From positions 1,720,849-1,784,848 of the forward strand of contig NW_020170385.1 of NCBI RefSeq assembly GCF_000524195.1: 64,000 nucleotides of DNA, read 5' to 3'. Made by a program: the position numbers and the translations under genes. The stretch comes from Echinococcus granulosus (taxonomy: Eukaryota; Platyhelminthes; Cestoda; Cyclophyllidea; Taeniidae). Positions 11,601 through 23,918 of this stretch are shown here, piece by piece (position 1 is the stretch's first letter; each line of letters starts with the position of its first letter). Under the pieces are notes generated by a model. It ran no database searches. It worked only from the letters and a program-made list of their open reading frames with translations, and was not told the DNA's origin.

Positions 11601-14600
11601 ACGATCAAAATCGCAGTACTGAATAAAGATGGAAAATATGGCACCCGGTTAAGAGCGCATCACCCTCGCTTTAACGTTCCCATATGGATCGACCAATTTG
11701 GCTATCCACAGTCAGCTAACCAATCAGGTTCTTGAATCGTCTGGACCTATCAGCAATTGACTGTTTCTGCCATAACGTCAAGCTCTCGGATTTGATCCAT
11801 GTTTAAAGTATCGGTCAGCATAACATCTTCCACCGGAGTAATATGCTAGGTCGGTGTAAAATCTTCATCGATTAGTTTTTCAGCAGGTAATGTAAAGGAA
11901 GAAATGTCCACAAATACTCGTCCTGGGAGGGGACGAGAGGTATAGACGCACTTGAGGATAAACCCAGAAACAATGATGAACCGATTTACCTGAGTGACAT
12001 ATCCACTTTTGTGTCGCGATCTATCATTAACCAAAGTAAAAAGTACTCGCTTTACTTCAATGGCTACTGATAAGTCAAAATTTGATGTGCGAAATAATTT
12101 TTGTGTTGTACTGAGAAAATCCCACTTATTCGATGGGGAAAATGACTAAAAAATACAAACAGTGCAAATACTAATATGTACTTGTAAAGAGGGGAAAATA
12201 TGAATAGGATGGAAACAAGCGAAGCAATAATGAGCAAGCATCACCGACAAATAGTGATAATTTTGCCGCCTAATGATATTTCAAGTTCTAAATTGCTCAC
12301 ACGGTATTACAATGCTATCAAAATGGAGAAGGGTTTATAATTGAAATTCACCAAACTTCAGAAATGAAGCATCCTGAGGAAGTTAAAAACCATAAAGAGC
12401 TATAATGACATTCGATTCACGAATGAAGGAAAATATTCGAAGGACGATGTGCCAATGAATTCAACCGAATAATGGCGCGCGCTGGCAGTGGACAGTCATT
12501 CTTATACAGCAAACGTAGTGGTAAAACGCAAATCGAACCGTTATTAAAACTTTTAGCTCGAAATAGTGGTGAATGTGTGAGACATGAGTGTTCGGAGCAC
12601 TACTAGAGTTCTGGTTAATGCATAGTTCATTTTGATGTACAACAATATAATTACAACTCAATTCGACCTAAAATATTTATTTCCAATAATCACTTCAGTT
12701 GTACCGAGGATTGCAATGTTTGGAAAGTTGCCAGTATTGTCAACGCCATATACATCTTGAAGCCAAATGCCAATAAACAGGCTCGCAGAGAGAAAGAACA
12801 AGATCAGACGGGAAAGTGTTATCAGTGGTAGCAACAGGAGTAGTGAAAAGTTAATACGAGTAAAGAAGAATAGCAACCGGATAATGAATTGGGAATTTTT
12901 GCGCTAACCTCCAAAATGGTCATTAAAACACCTAGCGTGAAATCCCAAGTATTAAAGTGGTACACCCTTGACAAATAGAAATAATACTTGAATATTTACA
13001 AATAGATATCCTATTGCGTCAGTTTCTGATTCATAAAGCAGGTTCATGCAGTACCATAAAAACTCGGATTTTCATTGCAGAAATGGCCGCATAACTAAGT
13101 TTGGTCTCCCTCAATTCAAACGAGATTTTATTGCCTTAGTAAAGTTGTATTGAAGCACGAAAATATGCAACAGAAAAGTCATTGCTATCGGAGTGATGCT
13201 GATTGTTAAACAATTATTTGCTAAAAAACCCACTACCAATACACTGTTGTAGCGTTTTGTTTTCCCGTACAGGAAGCGTATTTTAACAGCAATTCTCCCA
13301 ATCAACTCCCAAACAATGTATTAGGATAGCAGATATTGTTCTGTTAGGATGATATTTAACCTAATCATGATTGAAAAATATACGAATACTGATAAGATAA
13401 AAACTATCCATGAACAGCAAGTACGGTGCCTCTGTATTGTTAGAGCTAACATGCAAATTTTGCTGCGCATAGCAAATGACGATGGAAGGGACAAAGCCTA
13501 TCAATAGAAACAGTGATGCGGATAGATGGGAAAAGTTGGAAGGAAACAAAGGCATTGGCTCTGTAAAACTTACCTTTAGGCTTATATTTATTGTGGACCA
13601 TTTTCTTATCATAACAAAAACGTGAGGTAGTTCAAGTCCCCAAAATAAGCAGTTGTAGTGTCTGTAACAAGTGATCCGGAAAAGACGGAAAATTTGATAA
13701 AATTAGCGATGAGGTAAGAGTTTAAAAAGGAACAAAGTGTAAGTATTGGGCAAGAGTAAATCAAAGTGCCATCCAGCAGAGCGTTCAGGCGTATAAAGAG
13801 AAATAGGTTTATGCATGCATAGGGCATCATCACTTACCCGTAAAACTTCAAAACGTGTGTATGAGTTAAAATTAAATGAATCCTCCAAAAAAACTATCGA
13901 AAGAAAGCGGCAATCCCGCATGCCTATACGACGCGGATGGCGGACGGATAGTGAACTCAGTGCATATCAAAATATCACCAAACGTAACTTCCAGGTGTAG
14001 ACTCCGGGAAATCGCGCACATGGCTCGACTAAGTTAACATTTATGTGGCAACAGCGGAGAGTTTAGGACCCTTCACTCAGATCCTTCACGAAGGCTATCA
14101 GTGTGAGCGCGACGGACACGCAGGCAAATCGGTTCACATTAATACAAGCAAAAAAAAATTCCGTATTCCCAAAAGTAAATTACTTACTAAACATCTAGGT
14201 AGTTTTGTCATGCATTCGCAACTGTAAGGACCTTGATTTGAGAGTTCACTTTTAACCAGTCTGCACACCTCCCATAATGAGGCAAGAGTTTCACAAACTT
14301 AACGAGTTCTTTTTGTGCTATTATGCGGGCATTTGAAAGGAAAAAATATAGGCATTCATGAACCAGTACTATTTTACTTACATGTACTACCCTCCATTCC
14401 TCTCAAGGGCTCACTTTCATCGGCGCTATAGTCATCCGTATCGTCAGAGAAGCTGGCACTTCCCCTTCCCTTGGCGTTTATCTTCTCATGATTAGTCTCT
14501 TTTCCATCCTTTTTTCCCTTGCGAAAACTAACCATTCGCAATTCATTCCCGCCTTCGGATTCGTTTGCCTCATCCTCGTCTTCGCTGTTGTAGGAGCCCT

Positions 14601-17066
14601 GCATTACTTCGTGCGCGACCTTCTGAGGCATTAGGGACTGGATCATCTCATTTTGGATCTGCTGCTCCTTCTCCAAGGCTTTGCGCATCAGAGCACTGTG
14701 ACCGAGGCGCATAAATGTTGAGCGCCGTCGCACCTGAATGTGCGATATATAACTTAAGTGTAAACAAGCTCCATTTCTCAAATCCTGTTTCGTGTACAAA
14801 AATCACGTTCAAAAAGGTAAGTTCACTAACATTTATTGGCCATCGTAGGATGCCAAAAAACAGAAGCAGCTCTGTTCCCAAAAAAGTTTTTAATGTACGA
14901 CGATACTTGTAATTAAAATTTGCCATTTTGGATGCAACCATATAATGAATAGCATTACATAGCCGAGGACGAGTTTAGCTTTTGCCTAAAACTATATTAT
15001 GGAGTTGCAAACTGAGATGAACAAAAATTTAGATTGGAAGACGAAGTAGATCCAGGAGACGCGAGTGATTGAAAATGACAATGGCGGAGAATGCACGATA
15101 AAGGATGTCATAAAACCTATATACATGCTTAGTATGGCACTTGCGATGATGGTATTTTTTTTTATTTAACCGTCAATTCATGCTCAACATGAAATTAAGG
15201 AAGTTAGTCAGTCCATGAGCACACACACGAAACCCGACAAATACCTAGGCATTAACGATGTATACAAAATAATTGGTTTGTGCCTTAATGATTACAGCAG
15301 AACAAAAACCTACCAGCAAAATCATTTCCGTGGACTTTAGTCTTTATGCAAGTTAGCAATCATGCTACACATTTGATTTGCACTAGCCATAGTTAGAAGT
15401 TGCAGGAAATGTGGATATGAATAGACATGTAGGAAAAATGCGTGTCTAATTCAAGGTACAAATAAAAAGTTATCAATAAATAAAAATAAAGAGTCGTTTT
15501 GCAGCAAACAAAAATATGCCTCAAGAAATACTCAAAATAAGCCTCAAACCAGTCCACAAGCGCGATTGAAATCTACACCTTGCAATTTTCGATGTATAAG
15601 TGTAACAGCAGCACCATATCCGAAAATGCTACGTTCATATAATACAGAAATGCACAATGGTAGTGGCTTCTGTTCAAAGGTCGAGCAGACATTCATAAAT
15701 GGAATTTTTTTTAAACGTTAAACACAACTTAGCAAACGGGAATGTACAAAAGAAAACCAAAAAAGAAACCTTGGCTACAAACTGCAAGTGCTATATAGAT
15801 AAACCAGTATATAAGCAAGGCGATGGGTGAGGATACCTAGGTTTTTATTTGAGAATCGGGGCATTTACACAAGGATTAGCAATGCCTAAAACATAGAAAA
15901 CGAGATCGACTCATTAATCGCCAATAGGGAAATAGTGTAGACTCGGTACCACGAGAACTTAAAAACGATGGTGGTAAATAGATAAATGGATGCACCTAAA
16001 GACTTGCCCCTGGTTAACAAATTTTGAATGCTATCATCGAGTTAATGTTTGAAAATTGTGGGAGGATACCTTAATCATGCATGGAAATGTTGACAGTAAT
16101 TTCTGCAAAGATAATCCAAATGCTACAAAAAAAACAAAAACGACTGCAAGTAGGAATGATTCGCCGGAAGATCTACTAAAGAGTTATGGTCCGCGCATCA
16201 ATAATTAATGGTACAAGGGCTAAAAACCACCGTTCCGTTAAATGACCCTGCTAACTATTTTGATGACGAACGAATACTAGAAAAACAAGTAAGTCCAGCC
16301 CAAGAATCAAGCCCAAGACCCCATATACTAATAAATTTAGGTTCATGCTGAAATGTAGCAGATGACAGCATAGGTACCAACTAAACTGATCAATTAGAGA
16401 ACTCACTTGTGATAAAATATGTTGTACGAATCCAATCATATGAATGCAGCAGTGTAAGAGAACATATATACAAGTTAACCGGGAATTTATCTTTCCACAA
16501 ACAGTACACGACAGCACCACGTGTATAATGCTGACAGGTCCACAAATAAGTATTACTTGCCAAAGTCGAAGCGGGATATTGATGTAGATTATCAGAAGCA
16601 ATTGAACAATCAGACTAGCGTTAAACGCCGAAGAGACTCCGACGGTTGGAGGAACAAATGCAAGTAGAAACAGTAAACTGAAGAATAATGCTAGTATTAT
16701 GTACAAAACAAGGAAGTTCTTCTCAAACACGGCTTTTGAACAGGTAAGTGCAAACAGAACAATCGCCACTATAAGACCCGTGCCAGCTCCAGCAACGTAT
16801 ATCATCCATTGTTCCGTTCCTGAGGTGAAAAAAAATATCATCCAAGTTGCACAAACAAGAGCAAAATATGATACCGCTATTCGAAATCTGGACAAAGAAT
16901 GAGGGAACGAGCAGAGAGTATAATAACTCTCCAGAACCGTAGAATCAAACCGCAGATTCAATACTCCACCAGAGCATCGTTCAAAGAGGTGAAATCTAAA
17001 TTTCTTGCCGATGATAGGATTCCGCGATATTTCGTTCCCATTATCTTGCAGTTTGTGGACAGCCAT
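5634..17066 (-). CDS. ADCY9: Membrane adenylyl cyclase, type 9-like
   Basis: Converts ATP to cyclic AMP at the plasma membrane downstream of G proteins. Exons (minus strand): 16407-17066, 14382-14733, 10823-11042, 9631-9805, 9137-9344, 8984-9067, 8069-8250, 5634-7430. All phases close, giving about 1225 residues. The N-terminus (LFERCSGG...LRFDS) and six-helix membrane domain match type 9. C1a carries both metal-binding aspartates, FADIVGF (D385) and LGDCYYC (D429). After a variable C1b linker come PPISRFSLCFLSQSLEQTYR, a second six-helix domain, and C2 with NFSEFYDEQYQGG, KIKTI (K1084), LYDIWGD (D1161) and NVASRM (N1168, R1172), the adenine-binding and transition-state residues. The protein ends soon after KGKGEMRTHLL, so the long type-9 C2b tail is absent. 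The first ATG follows an in-frame TGA. Exon 7 is the least certain, since C1b is poorly conserved. Confidence 0.94.
9806..10822 (-). other. ADCY9 intron 3
   Basis: About 1 kb of A+T-rich intron between the two halves of the C1a catalytic core. Donor CG/GTAAGT and acceptor CCTGACAG are clear. I see no other coding or RNA gene signal. Confidence 0.6.
11043..14381 (-). other. ADCY9 intron 2 with several short hydrophobic ORFs
   Basis: This 3.3-kb intron contains several minus-strand ORFs of 60-83 codons encoding hydrophobic segments (around 12658-12876, 13111-13305, 13361-13612, 13609-13833). Two share a short LSASLF motif. None joins to the cyclase reading frame with good splice sites, and the cyclase already has all its expected helices. 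They could be relics or chance products of T-rich sequence. Confidence 0.35.
14734..16406 (-). other. ADCY9 intron 1
   Basis: About 1.7 kb of A+T-rich intron between the first membrane domain and the C1 region. The donor CAA/GTGAGT and acceptor CATTCAG are clear and the join is in phase 0. I see nothing else in it. Confidence 0.6.
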
Positions 17067-17509
17067 TTGTCGAAATATGATTCGCTCTAGTCCAACAAAA
17101 TAGAGCAGGGAACGTCAGAGCCCCAACGCAAGCACTACCCAATAACAACAAATCCTTGAAATAGAATGAAAATCGCAGTTTTATTGGCCTGCCAAGGTTA
17201 ACATGACTTATTAAAACAATCCTCCCAAATATGTCTCGAGTTAATGGTATAATAAACCCCAAAATGCATCATATTACTCACATTCTATAAGCACTAGCCA
17301 CCTCATTCTTAACAAAATAATATCAAAGGTCCATTTTTGCCTCCTTTCGACCTAAGGCCACCACCCACACCCCGACGATCCTGCCCCAGGAGCCCGCTAC
17401 CAGGAATCATCGACCGCGACAATATGCCCACCAAAGCAGGAACATAACGCAAAACATCCGATTTACTCATCTAATGACTGAAAAAACGCCAGCAATATAT
17501 ACAAAACAA
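17067..17509 (-). promoter_or_regulatory. Short same-strand gap between TAF3 stop and ADCY9 start
   Basis: Only 443 bp separate the TAF3 stop from the ADCY9 start on the same strand. A tttatt at 17180-17185 (AATAAA on the minus strand) is a good TAF3 poly(A) signal only about 115 bp before the cyclase ATG. The cyclase promoter or a trans-splice acceptor must therefore lie in this small space. Confidence 0.4.
17180..17185 (-). terminator. Probable TAF3 poly(A) signal
   Basis: AATAAA on the minus strand, about 325 nt after the TAF3 stop codon. It is the best-placed signal before the next gene on that strand. Confidence 0.4.
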
Positions 17510-20500
17510 TCACCGCCTACAATGCCGAGCGTTGGCAGATTTTCTCGAACGCCTCTTGGAGTTACCTGAGCTTGTCGTTGATTTTTCGAGGCGCTCACGC
17601 AAGCACTTTGGGCAGAACCACTGAGCAGAATCAGGTTCCTTCGATAGACCCAAGCAACTACTGTAGGCTCGCGAATACAAAACAGACGTTAAGATCAATC
17701 AAAGTGGGTGGGAAAAAAACAGCAACAACACTTTAAGGTATACCTGTGGTACCAATCGTCACAGCTGTCACACCCCACCATTAGATTGCCATCATCCTCA
17801 GTACGACAAATTGGACAAAGCCATATCTGCTCCCCAGCATTGTTCTAAACGAAAAATCTCGAAAACAACCTTAAGTTGACAACGGAATTATTGATAACCA
17901 GGCAAAACGCATCAAAACTGTCCAAGACTAAACAATTACACATGCCCCCGCACACACACAAACACCAAGCATGAGCTCAACCCTTACAAAGTAATAGGAC
18001 GTTCCAGCCGAAGCAGCAATGATCTGAGTAGTTGGAGGGGAGATCTGGCTTGATGTTTGGGGTTTATCCCCCCCAAGTCTTCTCGTTTTAGCGCCGCATC
18101 GGTCTTGTTTATGACTTCGATGGCTGTCCCGTGGACGCACACTTAGTCTGTCCCCTGTGCTGGCAATCGCATCTTCCTCTTCGTCGTCAGAGAAGATTGA
18201 ATTGACCAAAACTCGCTTACCACACGTTGAATGGGAGACCCCAAGTTTCGGTGGTGACTGCGACATAGGCCTTTCCCGCGATCTCTTCTTCCCACACTTG
18301 GAGGACGATTTATTGCTACGTTCTGTGATTACAAATTTGGTTAAAATGGCATTTATGAAAGCCAACGCAGCTTTAAGTGTGCCAAAGACAAAATGCACAA
18401 ATAAAAAACAATTTAACTTACGTTCATAAGATGACGCAGATGAGTAAGTTGTGGATTTTGGTACGACGAATGATGGCGTCAGCATCGGAATAGGAGGCGG
18501 GAGTATATTCAAAGGTCGAAGATGTGGAGGCGATTTTCTGCATTCAGATGTGAAGGATGTCGCTTTGGAAGAGGGATCTTTCAGCAGCAAAAGTGCTGGT
18601 GGTTGAGATGATCGATTATTTGAATTCCTTGCACTTGGAAGCCGTTCCAATACGGGTAGATGGGGAGGCCTCGAGACGACAGTTTCCTCCTCGTCATCTG
18701 ATGTCTGGCTTGAAGAACTTGAGCTACTGCTGCCCATGCTGCTAATACTACTACCACGAAGTTTTTCATGAGTGAAAGCAGGCTTTAGTTGTGGTATTTG
18801 TTGACCCAATGATCGTACAATACTAGTTGAGCCATGCTCATGACCACCAAATTTGATGACTCTAAAAAAGCGGAAAAAATCCAGCACCAATTAAGCATTT
18901 CCTAATTCCATGTATGGATGTTAATTCACTAAAGAATTTACGCATATATTCCAATCATACACGATACAAACGCGAAAGTAACCTTACAATTTGGGTGTTT
19001 TAACACTGAGTAATGGTTGCTGAGACATAGAGGTTGCGCGAAGCTGTGTTTTACTGATAAGAGAGCCAAATGATGACAAATTTTCGTGTCTTCTTTCCTT
19101 CGCCACAAGCGCAGGTGGAATAGCAGAATGACGTCTGGCAGCAGTCTCCTCATCGGAAACTTGGCCAGAGCTAAGAGGAGATGAAACGCTACTGCTGCTG
19201 CTGGTGGATAAGCTGGAGTTAGTGTTAGTGAAGGCAGGCTCGCTCGAGCGGACACTTAACGTCTCTCCATCAGGACCACCCAGACGGATCTTTATGCGAA
19301 TACCGCTACCAGCGCCAGCAGTTGCAGGATGAGGAATTTTGACAGGCTCCGCAGCATAACTAGTGACTCCTGTTGGTTGCCGGGACGCCATTGAACCAGG
19401 CAATGAGGACGATGCACGGGAAGAGTGCTGAATTAAGGATGGAACCGATAGATAAAGCAAAAACACAGGAAGTCGCCTGCAAAACAATAGCAATTACCAG
19501 GTTGCTATAGTAAAGTATGAATATAGCTAACTGGAATTTCCGAGGAAAGTAAAATATCAACAATATTAGTATCGCAGCGGTCTTTGTAGTTGAAACACCA
19601 AACGGAGTAGAACTCACGTCGGAGAGTGGTTGTTGAATTGGCAGCCGTGAAGAAATGCGGTGTGATGATGATGTGATCAGTGGCACTGAAGGAACAGGCA
19701 ACTTCGAAGAATCGGTAACCGGTGAGGAAGAAGAAGATGATGGTGAAGACGACGAAAGAGAGGAGGAAGACGGGGAAAAACTCGAACGCCTTGTTGGAGG
19801 AAAGTTGAAGGCACGTGGCATCTCGTAATCTCGACTCAGTTCCTCATTCGTTAGTGGTTCAGTGCACGAATTAGAGACTGGCGAGTAAACGTCGTCACTC
19901 TTCAAACATCTATCATTACTTGATGAAGTAATAAAAGGACCCTATAAATAAAAGGAACATTTTAACTTATTGCAAAATAGGGAACCTTAAAGCTTTATCT
20001 ACGAGTAGACGGGAAGATCATATCTCAGAATTAACGCGCACCTCAACCCCTCGATCAGTAGGTAGAAGTTCTGTCTCAGTCAGGATCGCAGGACTTTGAG
20101 GTGTAGTTGGGGATCGCCTCGGAAAAGACACAGTACCATCTGGAATTCTCAAGGGACTTCCAAATGCACCAGAATCACCAAGTGCAGAGCTTTGCTCAGG
20201 CATTGGTGTGATTGATGGTTTAGGCGGCAGAGAAGGAGAACAGTGCGCTAAAGTTAGATGGATTAAGTAAGATACAGAAGGTTTGAAACTAGTTCTAGTT
20301 AACGATAGTTTTGATTGTCAGTGTTATATATATAGAGCACATTCAAACTTGTGAGAATCATTCTTCTTACAGGAAACAGCATAATTGATATCCCGAGAGT
20401 ATCGTGTTACTAATAATGTGACAAGCACCGACAAGTTTTCTGGAGATAGAGCCCATTCAAATAAGAGTTTATTTTAACTGCATCAGTAAAAAAACGTCAA

Positions 20501-22146
20501 ATTGTTATTGTTTAGTCATCCAGCTGATATTTTATTTACTGTTTATGATTCAGTGTTGTTAAATGGAATAAATGCTGATCAAGGATTTGACTTGCGAAAA
20601 AAACATACCATTCAAAGCAGCCGCATACACATCAGACGCATGAGTTTCTACGTTTTCAGAATCTAGTTTTACATTGTCCGAGTTCCTAACAGACGGCTTT
20701 ACCTCTGGAGAGGGGCATAGGCTTGGTACATCAGCCAAAATAGGAGCCGCACTTCCGTCTTCTCTATCACTAGGAGTTAAGTGATTAGCATCCTTAGTAG
20801 CCTCTGCAGTTTCAATCACAGGAGACATAGAGGGCATAATTTGGTTTGTGTTCCGCTTTCCTATTGATTGGGACCGTCTTCGGCCAATGCCAAACCGTTT
20901 TTTCCGGTTTTGCGGATTACGACGACTAGTACTTTGGGAGAGTTTACTAATATGTAAGAATAACAAAGGTAAATAAACTAAAAATAATACCATTGCTTTA
21001 ATAAGAGCAAACGTTAATGTAAACCGTCTTTGTAGTACGCATATAACACTGGGAGAATGCATATACTGTAAAAGTAATAAAACCTCAAGAAATAATTTCA
21101 AAACAAGTGTACGGTCGAAAAAGCATAAGTAACGGACCGAGATTTCCCTACGATCGATGGAGGGTATAAACTGTTTGGGTCAGCGGAATGTAGGAGAGGA
21201 GTAGCTTTCGCAAGTGTAGCATCAGAAGTATTTAACGACGTCGATGGAGAAGAATAAGCATCAATTTTTCTACTTGTTTGAGGTGACGATAGAGCAAAGG
21301 TCTAGAACAGAGGAAAAAGTCAATGAAGCATCAATAGCACATAACCATGAGCACTACAACACGCTTACTTTCAAAGCACTCTCTCGCATCACATCCGTGG
21401 TGCAAGCCGGTTTCGTACTGTGCACAACTAGCGCAGCCGAGGGGTAATCAGAATCAGATAACTGCGGCGTTCGTTGAGGTTTACGAAATGCCGACACTGC
21501 TGATCTAACAGAAAGCCCTTTTGTGGATGGAATAACTGGATTAACAGGTGGAGGTAAATCACGCTCCACCAATGAAGCGAGGCTCGAGTCGTAAATAACA
21601 CGGGCAAGCTTGTACTTAGCTCTACCAGCCCAAAGTGGCAATTTGCGTTCATGGCGCCCCTGCGGTGCTGTTGAGGTCTGTCCGCTAGTGCTTTCAGCTT
21701 TATTTTCAGTAAGCAACTCGGTTACGTCTTTGGAGCACAAAGGTTCCCGCAACGTGTACGAGGACAATGGAAGTGGTTTCTCCCCCTTAAAAAGTACGCT
21801 GAATTCTATTCTACCAGCAAGGGGTATGCACATGTTCGGAGGCTTCGGAAAGTAGGATCCTGATTCCCTAGCGTATTTGACTAAACCAGAGAGTGATTCA
21901 TTCATCAACTCCAGAATGGTCAAACCGTCAACGACACTAAAATATCCATCCTCAGCTAAAAGCAAAGTAGGAAAGACAATACTTACCTGCAAGATCAGCA
22001 ACTGACTTCGAGATTGATTTTAGATATTTAAAAAGAATTTCAGAGAGGATATCAATAGCATCCATACTTGCAAATTCGAACCCAACATGTTGGGCGACTC
22101 TGCCCACCACACTTGATAAAGTTTGCTTCAATATTTGAGTTGGCAT
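17510..22146 (-). CDS. TAF3: TFIID subunit 3, histone fold plus PHD finger
   Basis: TAF3 anchors the general transcription factor TFIID on promoters by reading H3K4me3. Minus-strand exons: 21987-22146, 21369-21955, 21138-21301, 20609-20946, 20042-20247, 19618-19941, 18988-19427, 18422-18861, 17988-18322, 17744-17844, 17510-17660, giving about 1081 residues. The N-terminus is a histone fold (LSSVVGRVAQHVGFEFASMD..., then SVVDGLTILELMNESLSGL). The middle is a long Ser/Pro/Lys-rich disordered linker with a poly-Ser run in exon 6 and basic clusters. The last 83 residues are a PHD finger, GEQIWLCPICRTEDDGNLM, then GCDSCDDWYH and DSAQWFCPKC, with all zinc ligands and the aromatic-cage tryptophans present. 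It ends in a basic tail. The start ATG directly follows an in-frame TAG. Exon 3 uses a weak donor (GTCCGT) and needs transcript support. Confidence 0.92.
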
Positions 22147-23397
22147 CTAGTGTATAGCAAAGGGTGTAATTAAGATGAAAATACCAGGAAATATTGCTTA
22201 AACGAAACTCCGCTACGAGAAGCAGTGAAAAAAAACGCAAAAAAGACTTAGAAAAAAGTAGCTTCATAAATAGACCGGAGTATGCATCTGTTATAATGCA
22301 ATACGTAAATGCATGCACGGAAAAATCAGCACGTGGAAAACCACCAAAATCAGCAACGTAAGATAGCTGACAAATACTACACAAGAAAATCATTCAAGAA
22401 CAAAAAAGCGATGTCTATGACGAAAAGAATTTTGACGGACAAACCTTAGTTTCAGCAGTACACAAGTAAGTACCCCGAGGCAACAACTGTACGCGAAAGT
22501 TTGAAAAGTACAAGCACGATACAAACGCATTCAAACCCTTGCATCCTTAAAAAAACTAAAACTTAAAATGCTTAAGACTACTGCCTAACGGTAACAACAT
22601 TATTGCTGCGAAAACACAAGAATATAACTACTTAAAGAAGAAAAAATTTTTTGCACTGGAAAAACAAAAGTAAGAGTCCATGAGACCTAACACAAGCATC
22701 TCCTAACACATCTACACACACTTATGCAGAAGCTCAAACTCCTCATGGGACTTTGAAATCTGTGCTGGGCAAAAGCACTTACCGCAAGCGTCCAATCTCA
22801 GTCGCGTGATGAAAGCATGTCGGAGGACCACACCACCGGCTGGTGGCACCCCCTTCTACACACCCGCCACTCTACTCAGTGGTCTTTAACATCCCTTTTA
22901 AGCATCCAGAAACGAAATCAGTGTTGTTCCAGAGCGTATCGCATGGCAGTTCCGCTCATGCAGGATTTGGCCCTCCCCGAAGGTGCAACATGACCCACAA
23001 ATTGAAAGGAATACCAGGTACGCAGAGTACCACAATCCTAACACGTTAACACTACACCAGGGGGACCAGGATACCGCAAGAGGTCTGAACAAATTCACCA
23101 TGCGGCGCACACAAGGAGGACGCACGATATACGAGATCAGCCCCCCAAATGAACGGAACGATGTCGCGCATGCCACACTGGAGTGCCGGTTTCAACCATT
23201 CCAGGGCACCACTTAAACTTCCCACAAAAGTACTTTACTTTCAATGAAATACCTCCCATTCCAACTTTAGCAAGCATCACAAGTACTAGTTGTACCAAGT
23301 AAGACCACCCTGTAAAAAAAAACAGTATGAAGCGGAATGATTTTCATGCGAATTCACATAACTTTATCTGAAGGATGAAACTACGCAGTACATGACA
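22147..23397. other. Gap between TAF3 start and NDUFB3 stop
   Basis: About 1.25 kb between two same-strand genes. It carries the NDUFB3 3' region and the TAF3 promoter or 5' untranslated exons. The part from about 22780 to 23220 is richer in C on the plus strand than its surroundings and has open frames on both strands (for example 22983-23216 +, 22898-23176 -), without a recognisable domain. It may be a decayed repeat or a 5' untranslated region. Confidence 0.35.
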
Positions 23398-23918
23398 CTA
23401 ATGAGCGTGCGCTTCACCGTAGCCCCTTTCATTATACCACTTCAAAAAGGCTGTTTGTCCGATGGTGTACGCAACAGCGATTGCAAGCCCCTGTGGCAGC
23501 CGATTGAAGAAGCAACTTTTACACAGTTGCCAGGGTGTTTTGTAAATGCGGGGTGAATAAACCCACACGTAATTTCTACAGTATAACAAAGTAGTAGTCA
23601 GTGGGGAACAAAGCAATTTACTTACCTCACCCAGGGGTCTTTTAATCCCAGTTCCTGCAAACGCTTCACATGCCTAACGACTGCGGGATGCTCAATTCTG
23701 TAGTCTTGCCAATTTGGCTTAGTCCAAGAAAAATGGCCTCCCAAAAGGCTGTAGGAGAAAATAAAAACTGCCTTCCCTAGATGTTTTAAGCAACAGCAGA
23801 ACAAATCACGACGATAATGAAAAAAAAACGAATAAAACTTCATTTTGACCAGCTTAACAACTAATTGGGAAGCAGAGCACTAATGTTACAAAGAAACCAA
23901 CCTAAGGGACGTGTGCAT
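23398..23918 (-). CDS. NDUFB3: NADH dehydrogenase 1 beta subcomplex subunit 3 (complex I B12)
   Basis: An accessory, single-span subunit of the membrane arm of mitochondrial complex I. Exons on the minus strand are 23902-23918, 23626-23748 and 23398-23575. The 17-nt first exon (ATG plus four codons and two bases) joins in phase 2, and the total is 105 residues, close to the roughly 98 of the human protein. Diagnostic motifs are the N-terminal WQDYRIEHP block, LGLKDPWVRNYVW (human LRDPWGRNEAW), then a hydrophobic segment around GLAIAVAYTIGQTAFLKWY and a histidine-containing end GEAHAH. As in the family, there is no cleavable presequence. TAF3 follows on the same strand. Confidence 0.92.

Noticed and set aside
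17928..18890. Single 320-codon minus-strand ORF
   Set aside because: It reads through a TAF3 intron (18323-18421); clear donor and acceptor sites and phase show it is two exons.
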